Of a DNA stretch of 64,000 bases, positions 46,501-58,101 are shown in pieces. Made by a program: the position numbers and the translations under genes. Under the pieces are notes generated by a model that did no database searches, was not told the DNA's origin, and saw only the letters and a program-made list of their open reading frames with translations. How positions within the stretch are numbered: position 1 is the first letter of the stretch; each line of letters begins with the position of its first letter. Origin of the DNA: Acanthaster planci (Eukaryota; Echinodermata; Asteroidea; Valvatida; Acanthasteridae); the NCBI RefSeq assembly GCF_001949145.1, contig NW_019091377.1, positions 509,735-573,734 on the forward strand. Reading direction: 5' to 3'.

Positions 46501-49149
46501 AGGCCATGTTTTCTCCTGCCTCTTAATGCGATGACAACTTGACTCAAAGTTAACATGGGCTTCTATCAAGAAGTGGTCAATGAAGATCCTGGTTCCCGAA
46601 TCCATTGGATTTATTGAGCACTCTGACGAGACGGTTACCTGATTATCTTGCAGTGGTACTGCAGGTTTGTTTCACTTTGCAAGATATTTTTTTTTATTTC
46701 AGCCCAAAAGGTGACGTGTCAATTTATCCAAAATTTGGAACTACCCCTTAGAGCACGAGGGTAGAAATCTTTCTTACCACCCTTTGCATGCATCTTCGTT
46801 CCCACAGTCGCAAATTTGTAAAAAAAAATCATTTGGATTGCCTTACTTTCAATTCAAGTTTTTCAACTTGTGAAGAAGCCGAGAATTGTCGTCTTATGGC
46901 ACAGACTCATTTTTATATATCTTTCATGTCTAAGCATTTCTGTTTGACCACAGCCGCCTCTAAGTAAACTCACACCCCGCCAAAAGGTGACAGGTGGCAG
47001 AAATACCATTATTTTTTGCCTCTTTAAATCTTTAGGGTACCGAAGCAGCTTCTTACGTCAAGGCTAATTTACCAACGCGTCGCCATGCGCCTTCTAACCT
47101 GGGTGCATCAGTCAAGGAGCTCTCCAGGAAACCAGTGATCCTGACCGAGTCGGTGTTGACGTTCCCTTCCGTCTCCCTTGGCTACCTGGAGGAGGCTCTG
47201 ATCAGCTTCACCTGGTGCGGCAACACAGAGACGCACATTTTCGCCGTGGCTTCGACTATCACATCAGTGGACGGGGAGAGTAGTTTCGCACAGTACATGT
47301 GTAAAACACTTCCGTGCGACGTAAGTCCAGAATCGAACCGGCCACTGGTTCCTTCTTTTTTCACCCTCGCATCTAACGCCCTCTAGCGACGATGGTAACT
47401 GGAATTTCCTATCAGACACTGGCTCCTTCCTATCGCCGTTTACAGGGTTCTGGTAGCGGCACAATTTCTTCATGTTGAATGACCTATAGATTTTGGACCC
47501 AGTTTAGACAGAACTCGATTGACCGTTAGATATTAAAGTTTAACATTGCTTTGTTCGCGTGCTGCGTTGCATTAAATAAATGCATTTTGACGAGATCAAG
47601 AATGGAGCGACTTCCAACTGTTTGCAAACTCTGTACTTCCTGTGCAAAATCTAGGAAAGTTATCAGCCTGCCTCATTACCCTGGAAGGGAGGTAACACTG
47701 CCGAAAGAAATTAATGGACATAAGCTGTTATCACGCACATACGGAGGTGTTGACACTGGGACGAGGATAAATCTACTCAATGAGTGCGCGAAGAATTGAA
47801 TGTGCTTCCTAAAGATATTTGTCACAAATAAAAGGTTTGGGAATCAGTGCAAAAAATAAAATGTCAAGACGAAATAGCCACAACGCACTGTCTAGATCAT
47901 GGAGACTGAACACTGGCCTATTAATCGTGAATCCAGTCATTAATTGTCAATGCCTTGCCTTTCTCACACAGGTTGGTGTGAACAACATTGCTCACAATGG
48001 CGACCAACTCCCGAGCAATACTGTCCTGACAGATCCCATGACTAGCAAGGAGAACCTGTACGTCGTGGTCGTCAACTGGGGAGGGCCATACGACGAAGAA
48101 GCCAACAAATATATTGGCAATTTTCTCTTCAACGCCGACCAAGTAAGATACTATTAAGAATCGGCTCGGATACTTCCCAATAAGTCATTTCGGTGTTCCG
48201 GTTTTCGAGTACGCATGACAAACATGGCCGATTTCAATAACAAGGCAACTGAACAGACAAACAAAATGTATCATACTCAGCGTACTTTCCAAATTGAATC
48301 AATGGCTTCATAGCGTATGTAGTTTCGTAATAACGTTAATTTAGAAGTGGCTACATCAACCTTGTAGAAGTTTTGAAGTGCAAGTTTTAGTCGATATCAC
48401 ACACACTCTATACATTGTGTGATCACAAACACGTACAAAACAATAAGCACCGTTAACTTGTGAAAATGTTTGAAGGGCACACGAATACACGTATGATTGA
48501 TTAATGCATGTGGTTTGTTTGGTGAAAGGGTTCTACTGTTTGATAACTTTTGTGGGTGGAGGGTTTTTATAAACAGTTATTTTTGAAAGATTAAAACGCG
48601 GGATTAACATGTGTCAATATTGTTCCCGCTCTAACAACAAACCCTTAGATTCGCCTTGTTTGCCAGAAAAAAACGCACGCACTGTCTCCACCGTTACTTT
48701 ATTGCACAACCAAGCGAGATTTAAACTGTCCACTGAAACAATGAAACATGATTCGCAGTGATTAAATGACGATAAAAAACATAGTCCTATAGTCTATCAG
48801 TTGGAAAGTGTAGATACATTGCCCGCTTGTTTAAAGTAGAATGATCCAAGCACCTGTTATGTTAGATTGAACCTATCAGAACTGAAACTTCACTTGACCC
48901 TAAATTTAACGAACTGATTTTAAATTAATGCATCCTGACAAATTTTGATTTCAGAGCTTCAATTTGTCGACGTATTCTACGTCCCCGAAAATCCAAAGTT
49001 CTCCTAAAATTGATTATTTCCTGTTTGTTGTAACTCTTCCTCTGAAGAATGGCAATTTTTATTACGCAGCTATTTTAAAGTGTACGAGATCAGATTACTC
49101 CATAATTATGGTTGCAGCTATTAAGGGCCTATCCCGTCAAGTGTCATAA
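43504..49149 (+). CDS. Secreted two-repeat protein of unknown family
   Basis: Seven exons join in phase: 43504-43590, 44408-44447, 44857-45077, 46321-46476, 47036-47320, 47972-48142 and 48955-49149 (TAA), 1155 nt or 384 codons plus stop. The start MNALTVFASCCFLLGQMVTC is a clear signal peptide. The mature part seems to hold two related beta-rich units. The first runs from about SRYSTVDVQTF to GIAFTLNAEFYDE, the second from about LTESVLTFPSVSLGY to KYIGNFLFNADQ. Each has a W near its middle or end, paired cysteines and a DIIVIATAG or YVVVVNWGG strand. The last exon (FFVVTLPLKNGN-like strands) is AT-richer and less sure, but a poly(A) signal lies 28 bp after its stop. Without it the frame would end four residues past 48142. 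There is no membrane anchor. Function unknown; a lineage-restricted extracellular or immune-related protein is possible but not shown. Confidence 0.8.
45522..45968. mobile_element. TIR element (447 bp) in an intron
   Basis: The ends are inverted repeats: AGGCTGAGTTCGGGCGGC on the left and GACCGCCCGAACTCGACCT on the right. They are followed inward by GTTC-rich and GAAC-rich subterminal sequence (TTGTTCGTGGGTCGAC, GAACAAGAAACCCG). It has no coding capacity. It lies in the intron between the exons at 44857-45077 and 46321-46476. Confidence 0.75.
46085..46180 (+). repeat. tRNA-derived SINE fragment
   Basis: GGTTCAAATCCCGC at about 46149-46162 is a near-consensus B box, followed by TATTGGCAGCCTCAGTG. 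No convincing A box is left. It is a decayed fragment. Confidence 0.4.
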
Positions 49150-49176
49150 AGGTTAAAAGTGCAGTGTTACTTCTAT

Positions 49177-49182
49177 AATAAA
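49177..49182 (+). terminator. Poly(A) signal AATAAA for the secreted-protein gene
   Basis: AATAAA lies 28 bp past the proposed stop codon. Its closeness supports 48955-49149 as the real terminal exon. Confidence 0.65.
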
Positions 49183-52100
49183 ACGTTTGGTGAGAGCATG
49201 ATTTCCTACTTGATTGTTTGTCTTTTTTGTATATGTATTTTTGTTTGCTTGTTTTTGTTTGTTCTTTGGTGATTAATGGTGTTGGTCCTGTTAGCTTCTC
49301 CTTTCCGTTTACTCGCGTCACGTGGATGAGTCTTGATGTAGTTGTCTTTCTGTAATGGCTGAAGCCATTTTGGAGTAGGATTAAGTGCTACGTGAAGAAA
49401 TGTATGAATTATTAGAGACAGAAACTGTCCGAATTCGCTCCCAATCAATGGCTGTTATTTTACGCTGATGAAACCGAAGACAATTTTTCCATGGCTTGAA
49501 ACGACCGTCTTTTCAAAAAAAAAGAAAATCCCTAATGATATAATCACATATCTTTGATTTAAAAAGGGCCTTTTCTGGAAGTCCATTTTTATAAATGCAC
49601 CGAAATATATGAATTTTGGGTTTTTTGCATGTTGTTTTTCCTGTGCAAAGTTTTTGAAGTGCGCCACAAGGCGTCACCTGTTTGTTCTCCCAACTCATTG
49701 TGGGCACGATTTCTCAGTACATTTTAGCTTGTTCTTGCCGCCGTCCCTAAAATTAATCCTCGAATGTAATAGGCCTTCAGTGTTCAAATTTGGTAGGAAT
49801 ACGTCAGTATCTGACTCAGATGCGAAAAGTCAGATGTTCCTGTGGGACTACCTGCTTTAATACTGAACTATCAACTTAAAGTCAAGGGGTTAAAAATCAG
49901 CGGCAGAGCCCTCAACGGCGACGATTTCGTAATAGGACGCCCTCCCGAGGCCAATAGTAGTAACCTGTAATACTTCGACAGGAGGTCTGAGACTGGTGCT
50001 GGTGAGCGAACTCGTACCCATTAACTACATTTTTACCTGATAGAATTATACTATTTTGCAAACATTTGATAGTGTGCTAGGTACAGAATCTAGGGCAGCT
50101 TTGCAATGAATGGGTTCTTTGTATGTAGTGCTCTGTTGAATTTTACATGCATTTAGCAGGTCGGGGACCAAATCACACTCTGGTGACGTCCCCAGTTTCT
50201 GCTCATGTCGCTAGTTCAAGCGGCAATGACATCATTTTTATCAGGTCACGTGATAATGATGTAATTTTCCCTTGCGATTTTGGGTGGCCAACATGGCTGC
50301 CGTTACAGTTGAAGTCTATGGCAAAATTGTATCCAATCGCTATTTTGGAAAATCGCCACGGTAAACATAAAATTTGTCACACGCGGTGAATCGATGGAGA
50401 TTTTTAATGGCAACATTTTCATGCATAAAGTAAACTTCGGCAAAGCTTCATTTTTTCGCAAAAACGTTTTCATCGGCAGAGTTGGACTCGCCTGCCTACC
50501 GACTTCGACACATCCAATGCAAGACTCGACCGAAAAATCTCCTCGATCCTCTTTTATAGATACCAAATGAAAGGAAAGTTTCATTTAGATCTTGTTGGAT
50601 AGCATTTTTCCTGTAAATTTAATCAATCAGAGGAATTCGTTTTGATGTTTTGGGCCGATAAAGAGATCGATGTCATCTACGAACCGTGATCTAAAGATAG
50701 TTCAATAATTACATTAACATTGCACACACGAGCGGCGTATGCATAGTCTGGCGTAGTCGCTAAATTGTGGTTTGGTCCCCGACCTGTTTAGGCCTATTGC
50801 TAATACGCGCTGAAATAGACCGTATTAGCGGGGCATCGTATTTCAGTCAGATTCCTTAACGTAGTGTATTTATTTGAAAACGTTAAATTAAAAAAAACAT
50901 ACTATATTCTACGATTTCATTCCGACCCCCAAAATCACCTGGTACCATCCAAATACGGGTTTCAAGTTTATACTGTACGTTCAGGAATACGACTGAAATA
51001 CGCCGCGAATACGGTCTACGGTTCAACGGGGTCCAGGAAGCGTGTACTGGCGCTAGTGTCACCGCCTTTAAATTAATGGTGTTCAGGACAAATTTTGAAC
51101 TGACGCAGTTATTACGCAAGTATTAATTTACTGGGTTTTATCAGATGGATTCTTTTTGATAAAGATACGTACCGGTACTACGAAGTGTTCTGCTTTTATG
51201 TGTGCTTAACTTTACTGTTTTGCGTCTTTCTGTTGGCCTTTGGAAGTGGGCTGTATGAAGTTTTTCTAGCTTACCAACTGCCTTTCTTTTTCCACATTCT
51301 GATGTCACAACCTTGAAATGGGTGTTCCAGTTACCCTGTAGAGACAAGTTCTCCGAAAGCTTATAAGAGTTCAAACATGGGTGGGGTTAATTGTAGGATC
51401 AATGGAATTACAATGAACTGAAAATGAAATAAAATTTTCAAGAAACTAGACTTCTAACAGCTAGCATTCAAGTTCATAATATACAAACTGAAGAAAAACG
51501 AGGGCAGAATATATTGACCATCAACCGTTAGTTTGATATAGGCCTATGATGGTAGGCCTACTCTCTACGGGTCCTCTAGCATTCAGACGTAGCTTAGGCC
51601 TCCTAAAAAAGGCGATGAGCAGTGGGCGACCGTTTAACAGCCGTCCAGATTTGTGCTTGTTGTGTTAATGTTTTTACTTTGAGAAAAGCCTTTGGTCCTC
51701 GATGCAAAGGTCACCCTTAAGGCCAAATCCTCGAATATAAAATTATGTCACATCATAACGAATAACTTGTTATCGCTACATTCAATGGACACATTGCCTG
51801 CCTACTCGTTATTTATGTGATACCGGTAGGTGAGAAGTACAATATGGCACGCGTTGAAGACCACACCTTATGTACATGCGACAGGTGGATCGATTACAAC
51901 TGTATGCAAGTCGAATGTCATATTTATCTTTGTGGCTGGGAACATGTGTACAGAAAATCCTTACAGTTTTGTTTGGAGAATGAACTAAATCTATTCTGGT
52001 AACAAAATGGCAGGTACGCACACGGCGCACGTTGTCATGCGCTTACGGAAATGCTGACACTGGGCATGAGGGAAAATCTTTTACCCGATGAGACCTCGAA

Positions 52101-52808
52101 GAACTTACAATATGCATCCTAAAGATATTAATATTAGTTCATTAAGTTGGTTATGAATGAAACCCTTGCGCAGATAATACGGTAAATGAAATGATTTGCT
52201 ATGTGAAATCAATCAAACAGCTAGATGAGACGTGTCTGTTTTAGTTACAGGCATAAGAAGATGGGGGTTAGGTATAGATTATCTGGTTTGATGGCAGACA
52301 GAATTGTGATGCCTGTCATATGAAAATGTAAACCATCTCAATATTTGTGGAACATCTCCGAAGAAGAAGATTTACATCAAATGATGACGTCAAAGAACAA
52401 GGGAGATTTATCATTCGGTATAACTTCCAGAATGATGACGTCATTACATTCAGGAGGAATCATAGAAATATTTCTATAAATTCCGAATTTGGGACTGATA
52501 GTTTCCAGTTCGGGGTATTTCTTCCACAAAAAGCCCCAAATTTCGAGCCTGTTTTGGATAGAGGCGGGTGGCTACTTTCACAGCTGAGCGCACAGATTTA
52601 GCGCTAAATTAGGGGTATCTTCCAGAAAAGGTGAAACAAAAGTATTTCGTGGCTAACCCCCATAAAATTGAAACGAAAAGTGATCTGCTGGCCATAGTCT
52701 TGAATAATCTTAAGACCAAACTCTTCACGAGAGTCAACAGGCAGTGCCATTTCATTTCGATTTTGCACTGTTTTCTAAGGGTGCGTATTCGGCGTAGTGC
52801 AACTTTAC
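49183..52808. other. Intergenic DNA with DNA-transposon relics, no gene seen
   Basis: It contains the 630-bp TIR element (50157-50786) and a stretch at 52029-52126 that resembles 47722-47818 inside the secreted-protein gene. Short frames such as 52347-52601 lack supporting splice sites or recognisable content. Confidence 0.35.
50157..50786. mobile_element. Non-autonomous DNA transposon with 5-bp TSD
   Basis: Perfect 16-bp terminal inverted repeats (CAGGTCGGGGACCAAA and its complement) bound 630 bp. TTTAG is present directly before (50152-50156) and after (50787-50791), a clean 5-bp target site duplication. No transposase frame exists inside. The superfamily is not resolved. A 5-bp TSD occurs in Transib-type elements, but these termini do not match the Transib start CACWRTGG. 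Confidence 0.85.
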
Positions 52809-52997
52809 CCGGTTCGTAAGTGACTTCGTCACGAAGGCGGACGCGCCACGATTTTCAGGCTCGCCCATTGGACGATCGCTGAAGTTGTGCGTTAACTTCC
52901 GGTTCCATGGTTCCACGTTAACGGCAATCATTGCTATGTGCAGTGCACGTGCAGTAGGCGTGGTTTAAACTGAAGTGACGTCATACTTACGAACCGG
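52809..52997 (-). mobile_element. MITE family C, copy 2 (inverted)
   Basis: It is bounded by CCGGTTCGTAAGTGAC and its complement (GTCATACTTACGAACCGG). The interior is the reverse complement of 38559-38746 with moderate divergence. The length is 189 against 188 bp. Confidence 0.8.
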
Positions 52998-53044
52998 CTA
53001 AAGACACCCAGCCTCGTTCAAGTTGCAACGATCTTGCCGCGCCA

Positions 53045-54260
53045 TGGTCATTCATTCATTCTTTATTTTACCTCATAACTGTCAATTACAATATGTCCTG
53101 GTTATATAAGAAAAGATAAATATATAAATAAAGATGGGGGGTCGCAAGAAGCGAAAGCTTGTCGAGCAGGATCCTCCAGTACATTAATTAACATCACATA
53201 TTAACACATAGCACACCTAATACACATAAACATCGCAGGACTAAACCAAAACTGTAGGTCCAGTATACTGCAGTAACCCTGTGAGACATGTAAAGAATTA
53301 GACTAATTAAGAGTATACATAAGTAGAGCGTAATTTAGCCTTAAATTTCCTTTTGAGTAAACGAAAATTCAGTATACATGTACTTTTACAGAAACTTTAA
53401 GGGAATTCCATAGCTTGGGACGCTGATGCTCAACTGTATTTTGAGTAGCAGTGGTAGGCCCTATGAGCAAAAGATTGATGAAATTTGGTACTGTCCAGTG
53501 AAGTGATCATACACTCCATCCACACCTAAAAGGAAACAAATTATTATATGATTGATGCATGAACGTCCCAAGATGAAAAGAATAAATATCATCCTTTTTA
53601 AGTGCTTTGCAATTATAAAAAAAAGAGGACAAAGTAGGTGGTACAGTTGATTATTCTAATGACCTTTTTCTGTAATTTAAGTATTCTGTTTGTTTGACGA
53701 ATTCCACAGTTGCCCCAAGCCAATACTCCATATATTAAGTTAGGTAATATTTGTATTAGGGTACTATAAAGTATATGCAATATGCCTTAAGGGAAGAATG
53801 TTTTCAGTTTACGTATAACACCAATGTTTCTCGAAATAATTGCACAGATAATTATTATTAATGTGTTTTTTCCCGTGAGGGTCTCTCGTCTACATATAAA
53901 CCTAGAAATTTCACATATTGAGCTTTTAGAATTTGTGTATTGTCAATGAAGACATGAGCCAACTTACAACATTGTTTATTGATGAAAAATGTAAAACTTG
54001 TCTTGTGAATATTGACGGATGGTCTGTTAGCTTTAACCCAGTTGGAGATTTTCTGAAGCTCAAAATTAACATATCCATATAGTATATAAATAGCCCGATG
54101 ACTACAAAAAAGCTGCTGTCATCAGCAAATAGAATAAAAGAAAACAGATCAGAAGATTTGTCAAAATCATTGACATAAATTGAAAATTAAAAGTGGTCCC
54201 AGAATGGATCTCTGTGGAACTCCATAACAGTTTGTACTGGATTGAGACTGAATATTATTA
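53045..54260 (-). mobile_element. 5'-truncated LINE (reverse transcriptase remnant)
   Basis: On the minus strand broken frames encode reverse transcriptase motifs: YGVPQRSILGPL (about 54229-54194), then LYVNDF, FADD (54129-54118) and SNWVKANRPSVNIHKTSF. A C-terminal region has LPNLIYGVLAWGNCG and HQRPKLWNSL. The 3' end is an AATG/TGAA simple tail (53075-53048). Several stops and frameshifts make it inactive. It has the layout of a jockey/CR1/RTE-type LINE and ends like the fragment at 32600-33040. Confidence 0.8.
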
Positions 54261-54312
54261 ATAGATACAAACTGCTGACGAATAACTGCTGAACCACTCC
54301 AAGGCTGTTCCC

Positions 54313-54359
54313 ACCAAAGATTGTATAGCGCCGCTGCGCGGCGCTATACAATCTTTGGT
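54313..54359. repeat. Perfect 22-bp palindrome with 3-nt loop
   Basis: ACCAAAGATTGTATAGCGCC plus GC pairs perfectly with the following 22 nt across TGC. The hairpin is flanked by GTTCCCACC on the left (overlapping the arm) and GTTCCCACC on the right. It lies just outside the 5'-truncated end of the LINE. Confidence 0.9.
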
Positions 54360-54916
54360 TCCCACCATGCCTTGCGCAACTTTTGAAATACGCACGCGAC
54401 TGACTTTACGTTCATGTACGTTCTTCCTGAATAGCCAATCAGCGTCAGTTTCTATATTCTACACGACCAGGGCTAGGCAAGTGAAGGAATGCGCACGTAC
54501 GCAGCCCGTGGAGGATTGGTCTTGGTTGCAAGACGTTACTGTCTGTAGCTGTGTTCGTGTAAGTTTTGCCAGTCAACAGAGGGCGCTATGTGAAGGACAA
54601 GGCCTGTATTCGCAGTAACAATACATGTGCACGACGTCACTAGCACTACGCAGAACTCACGCTGCATCGAAAACCCATTTACAGAACACGGACAATGGCG
54701 GATCGACAACGGACAGACACGCTGCAAACAACACGTGGGTGCGGTTCCGGTGGCACGTGGAGTGACGGTAGTATACTGAGCGCATGGCGGTCGCTTTAAT
54801 CCGTTTATTTTCCCGACTTTGTGTGTCATCAAGACAACACGTAAGCTAAGAAATCACTAATTAGTCTCTAAGGAATCGCTGGATGGAACGCCTGACCTAC
54901 GTGATATGGAGTACAT

Positions 54917-56127
54917 GGTGTCAGGTCAACTCGCCCCCTGACCGACTTGCCCCTCTTATACTCGCCCCCTGACCGACTCACTTCTAGCTTACCAACTCGC
55001 CCCCTGGCCGACTCGCCCCCTGACCGACTCGCCCCCAAGGAACGTCTAGCAAATATGGCCGGCCCAATGGAATTGAATATCTTTGAGAGTGTTTTTTTTT
55101 TATTTACCAGTAAGGGGACCAGATAACAAGTAGGCTAATCTTCTTGTAGTGACCCGATATCCAGTTCTGTTGTTATGTACCGGGTTCAGACAAGTGCTGG
55201 CAGAGTCGACCCAAAATGTTTAAATTTATTTTTGTAATTTTTTTGGAGTGATTTTATCTCACATATACTGCAAAAATTGATTTAGGTTCTTGGATATACG
55301 CTTTTTGTGTGATGTATAAAGTCATAGTGGTACATCGTACACTAATGTCAATTTTAACGCCCCATTATTAATTTTTTTATTTGCGTAATTTTTTTTCCTT
55401 TTTTGGAATGGAATGTCTTTGAGAGTGTTGTGTAAGTTTACTAGTAACGGGCACCAGATGACATGACTGTTTTTCCATGACGTCATGGCACCGACGGTGC
55501 ATGCTTGGACATAATTTAATATGGCCAATCAACAATGTGATCCTTGATTACTGTACTCGCCGAATAAATCAGTATTTAGCGTTAATTATGAACTAACAAT
55601 TGCATCCTGTGAAGTTATCGGAACCTGAAAGTGTGTAACGACCGTTACACCCATTTTCATAAATCATGTCTCCTTAACACTTCTGTAGGTTTGCGTCGCC
55701 GGACATTATGCCTAATATGTACCATTTTTTTATCCGAAATAGTCCGCAAAGTTAATTAATTTGGTAGAGTGTTGGTGTTGTGGCGCACAAAATCCCATAG
55801 ACAGTACACAGGAAACGCTGCACCATGGCCCATACACACAATAATACTGAACTAGTTTTACCAATATCAAAAAAATATTGTTACCCCCCAAATTCCACAG
55901 AAAGGGAATATCCACCAAGCTTTAAACATTTTAACTATCATAATTCTCAACTTTGAGTGCCCGCTGCAAACCCCAACCTATTTTTAAGGGCAGCAATCAC
56001 CGATTCCATCTCTGACTGATTGTATTTTTTTAAATGGTGAATGGCCTGGCCATACGTGCTTGGCAAACTTAGCAGGGGGCGAATTGGTAAGGGGCGAGTC
56101 GGCCAGGGAGCGAGTTGACCTACAATC
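54917..56127. mobile_element. 1.2-kb TIR element with 8-bp TSD and minisatellite ends
   Basis: The TIRs begin GGTGTCAGGTCAACTCGC on the left and GATTGTAGGTCAACTCGC (complement strand) on the right. GAGTACAT is duplicated directly at 54909-54916 and 56128-56135, an 8-bp TSD. Inside the left end CTCGCCCCCTGACCGA is repeated about five times to 55035. The right end has fewer, inverted units (56075-56115). No transposase is visible. The 8-bp TSD would fit hAT-, P- or Merlin-type transposition. Confidence 0.8.
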
Positions 56128-56384
56128 GAGTACATAATGTAGGCATAGCCCGGGTTGGATGTTGTCTTCATTTTATTACGATAGTATGGTAGGGAGTCCA
56201 CCTGGGCTAGAGTAGGCATAAGTACAATGCATTTTGCTTTTATTATTCCACACTTTTATACAGGAATAAAATTCATAGGCCCTTTTTTAATATCTGCAGT
56301 CCATGTTGAGGCCATGGAGAACGGACAAGACCATGTTGAGACTAATCCTACATGTCAGCAGGACATGTAGGACTAGGATCAATC

Positions 56385-56630
56385 TGTAGCGGCAGAATAC
56401 ATGTACATGTATTTGTCAATTAGGCACTCCATACTTTACAACTTCCGTTGTCAATGCATGCTGGGATTGAAGGATGTTATGTTGATTATGTTAAGATGGC
56501 TGACAGTGAATGATGATGATTGATTAAAACCTTTCAGCGTTAATCTTAATAGTTCATCTGTTGTCCCGTTGATGTCTACAGCCCAGTTGAGCAGCATCGA
56601 ATTGTATGTAACAATATTCTTCCCGTTACA
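56385..56630 (+). repeat. 5' LTR of a Ty3/Gypsy element
   Basis: The repeat runs 246 bp from TGTAGCGG to CCCGTTACA, so it has TG...CA ends and short inverted ends. It is matched by 60895-61140 with roughly 18-20 differences by eye. Confidence 0.85.
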
Positions 56631-56631
56631 C

Positions 56632-56649
56632 TGGCGTAGTTGGCAGGAT
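56632..56649 (+). other. Primer-binding site, tRNA-Ser type
   Basis: TGGCGTAGTTGGCAGGAT starts one base after the 5' LTR. It is complementary to the 3' end (including CCA) of the animal serine tRNA of the AGA/TGA/CGA class, with one mismatch. The copy at 61142-61159 matches at all 18 positions. Confidence 0.75.
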
Positions 56650-57012
56650 GCGTTTAAGGGACTGAGATATTAGTGGATTATGACAAACTCTTTTCAGTTT
56701 CATGTCCATGTGATTTTTTGCCATCGCCGTTACCGTTTCGACATGATCAGATATGAATCGCATTCTGTGTTTTCTAACAATCCACTATCGACTTTACAGA
56801 GTGAGAGGATGTTGTGTGACCCTTAACTAACTTCATATATGCCGAACTGTATTTTACAGAGTTTTTTGGGTACACTATTCCCTCTCTTATCGGTGCCCTT
56901 CTGGGTACCGTCCAGTGCTCACGTGGGATTATCGTGTTGTATGGTGCCAACATCATAGTCATGTGCACCTAAATTATAGAACTGTGTTGCATAAATCAGG
57001 ATACCATGAACA

Positions 57013-58101
57013 ATGGCTGATAGAGCGGTCTATCTACATCGATTTACGGCCGATCACATTGCCAATCTCTGTGAACTCAATCACATTGACACAAACGAGG
57101 TGAGGACGATGCAAGAAAGAGTCGCAAGCCTGTGCGACCTCCCTCACATGATTGAGGAGACACCACAAAAACAACCAAGTGGATTTGGAGTTCCTGAACT
57201 CATGAAATTCATCCAGGAAATGGAACACACACGCCAATCACAGACAGAAAAACTGTGCAAATCCTTGGTCGATGCTGTTACTGAGTCGACTAAGAAACCC
57301 CCTGTGGTGCAGCTGGGCCCCAAGCTCCCGGATTTTCATAAACTGAGCAGCGATGATGATATCACGTGTTACTTGGCCACCTTCAAGCGCCTAGCAACTG
57401 CCGCAAAAAAGCCTAAAATGAAATGGCCAAGGCAACTGGAACCCTACTTAACTGGTAGAGGGCAGAAAGTTTTCTACGGGTTGAGTGAGGAGGACAAACA
57501 GGATTTTGACAAGATCACAGCTGCGATAGAGCGGAAATATTTTCGCACCCCAGAAGCCTACCGAATGCAATTCAAGTCAGACTTCATGAAGGGTGATGAA
57601 ACATTCGAGGACTATGCGAACAGGCTTGAGCACAATTTCTTCAAGTGGCTTCAAACCGAGAAAGCCACAGCTGAAGTTCCAGAAGTCAAGCATTGTTTCC
57701 ACATAATCATGATGGACCAGCTTCTGTCCACAGTGCGAAATGATGCCCTACGCCTCAAATCGCAAGAACGCACATTTAAAACTGTGTCCGAACTCGCACG
57801 AGCTGCAGATGAGTATTTGCTCCATCAACGAGCCAACAACCCATCCACCCACAACAGCTTCAGACACAACCCAGTACCTTCGGTTCCTGAAAAAACTGTG
57901 CCTTCACCAAACAAACCGCCTATGTCTGGAAACAAGCCGGCACTGAACAAATCGGCACTCCCTCCCCGGCCCAACCGACCTCGGCAATATACCAGTGTGT
58001 GCTACAGATGCAAACAAATTGGTCATAGGGTACAAGACTGCCCGATGCCACTGCCAAAGCCAGACGTCAACCCACAGTCACCTACAAACTCCAGTGCTTA
58101 A
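57013..58101 (+). CDS. gag: Retrotransposon gag-like polyprotein
   Basis: An intact 362-codon frame. Residues about 100-270 form the helical Ty3-type capsid region (PKLPDFHKLSSDDDITCYLA, then a YFRTPEAYR-type segment). A proline-rich linker follows, then one zinc knuckle, C-X2-C-X4-H-X4-C (CYRCKQIGHRVQDC, residues about 330-343). This frame is the only intact one in the element. Pol starts in another frame overlapping its end, so expression would need a frameshift or the overlap is a mutation. Confidence 0.85.
   Translation: MADRAVYLHRFTADHIANLCELNHIDTNEVRTMQERVASLCDLPHMIEETPQKQPSGFGVPELMKFIQEMEHTRQSQTEKLCKSLVDAVTESTKKPPVVQLGPKLPDFHKLSSDDDITCYLATFKRLATAAKKPKMKWPRQLEPYLTGRGQKVFYGLSEEDKQDFDKITAAIERKYFRTPEAYRMQFKSDFMKGDETFEDYANRLEHNFFKWLQTEKATAEVPEVKHCFHIIMMDQLLSTVRNDALRLKSQERTFKTVSELARAADEYLLHQRANNPSTHNSFRHNPVPSVPEKTVPSPNKPPMSGNKPALNKSALPPRPNRPRQYTSVCYRCKQIGHRVQDCPMPLPKPDVNPQSPTNSSA

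Noticed and set aside
54930-55035. CRISPR-like or satellite array
   Set aside because: The units are directly adjacent and variable with no spacers, and they belong to the terminal repeat of a transposon in a eukaryotic genome.
57034-57237. Minus-strand frame over the start of gag
   Set aside because: It is antisense to an intact retrotransposon gag frame and has no features of its own.
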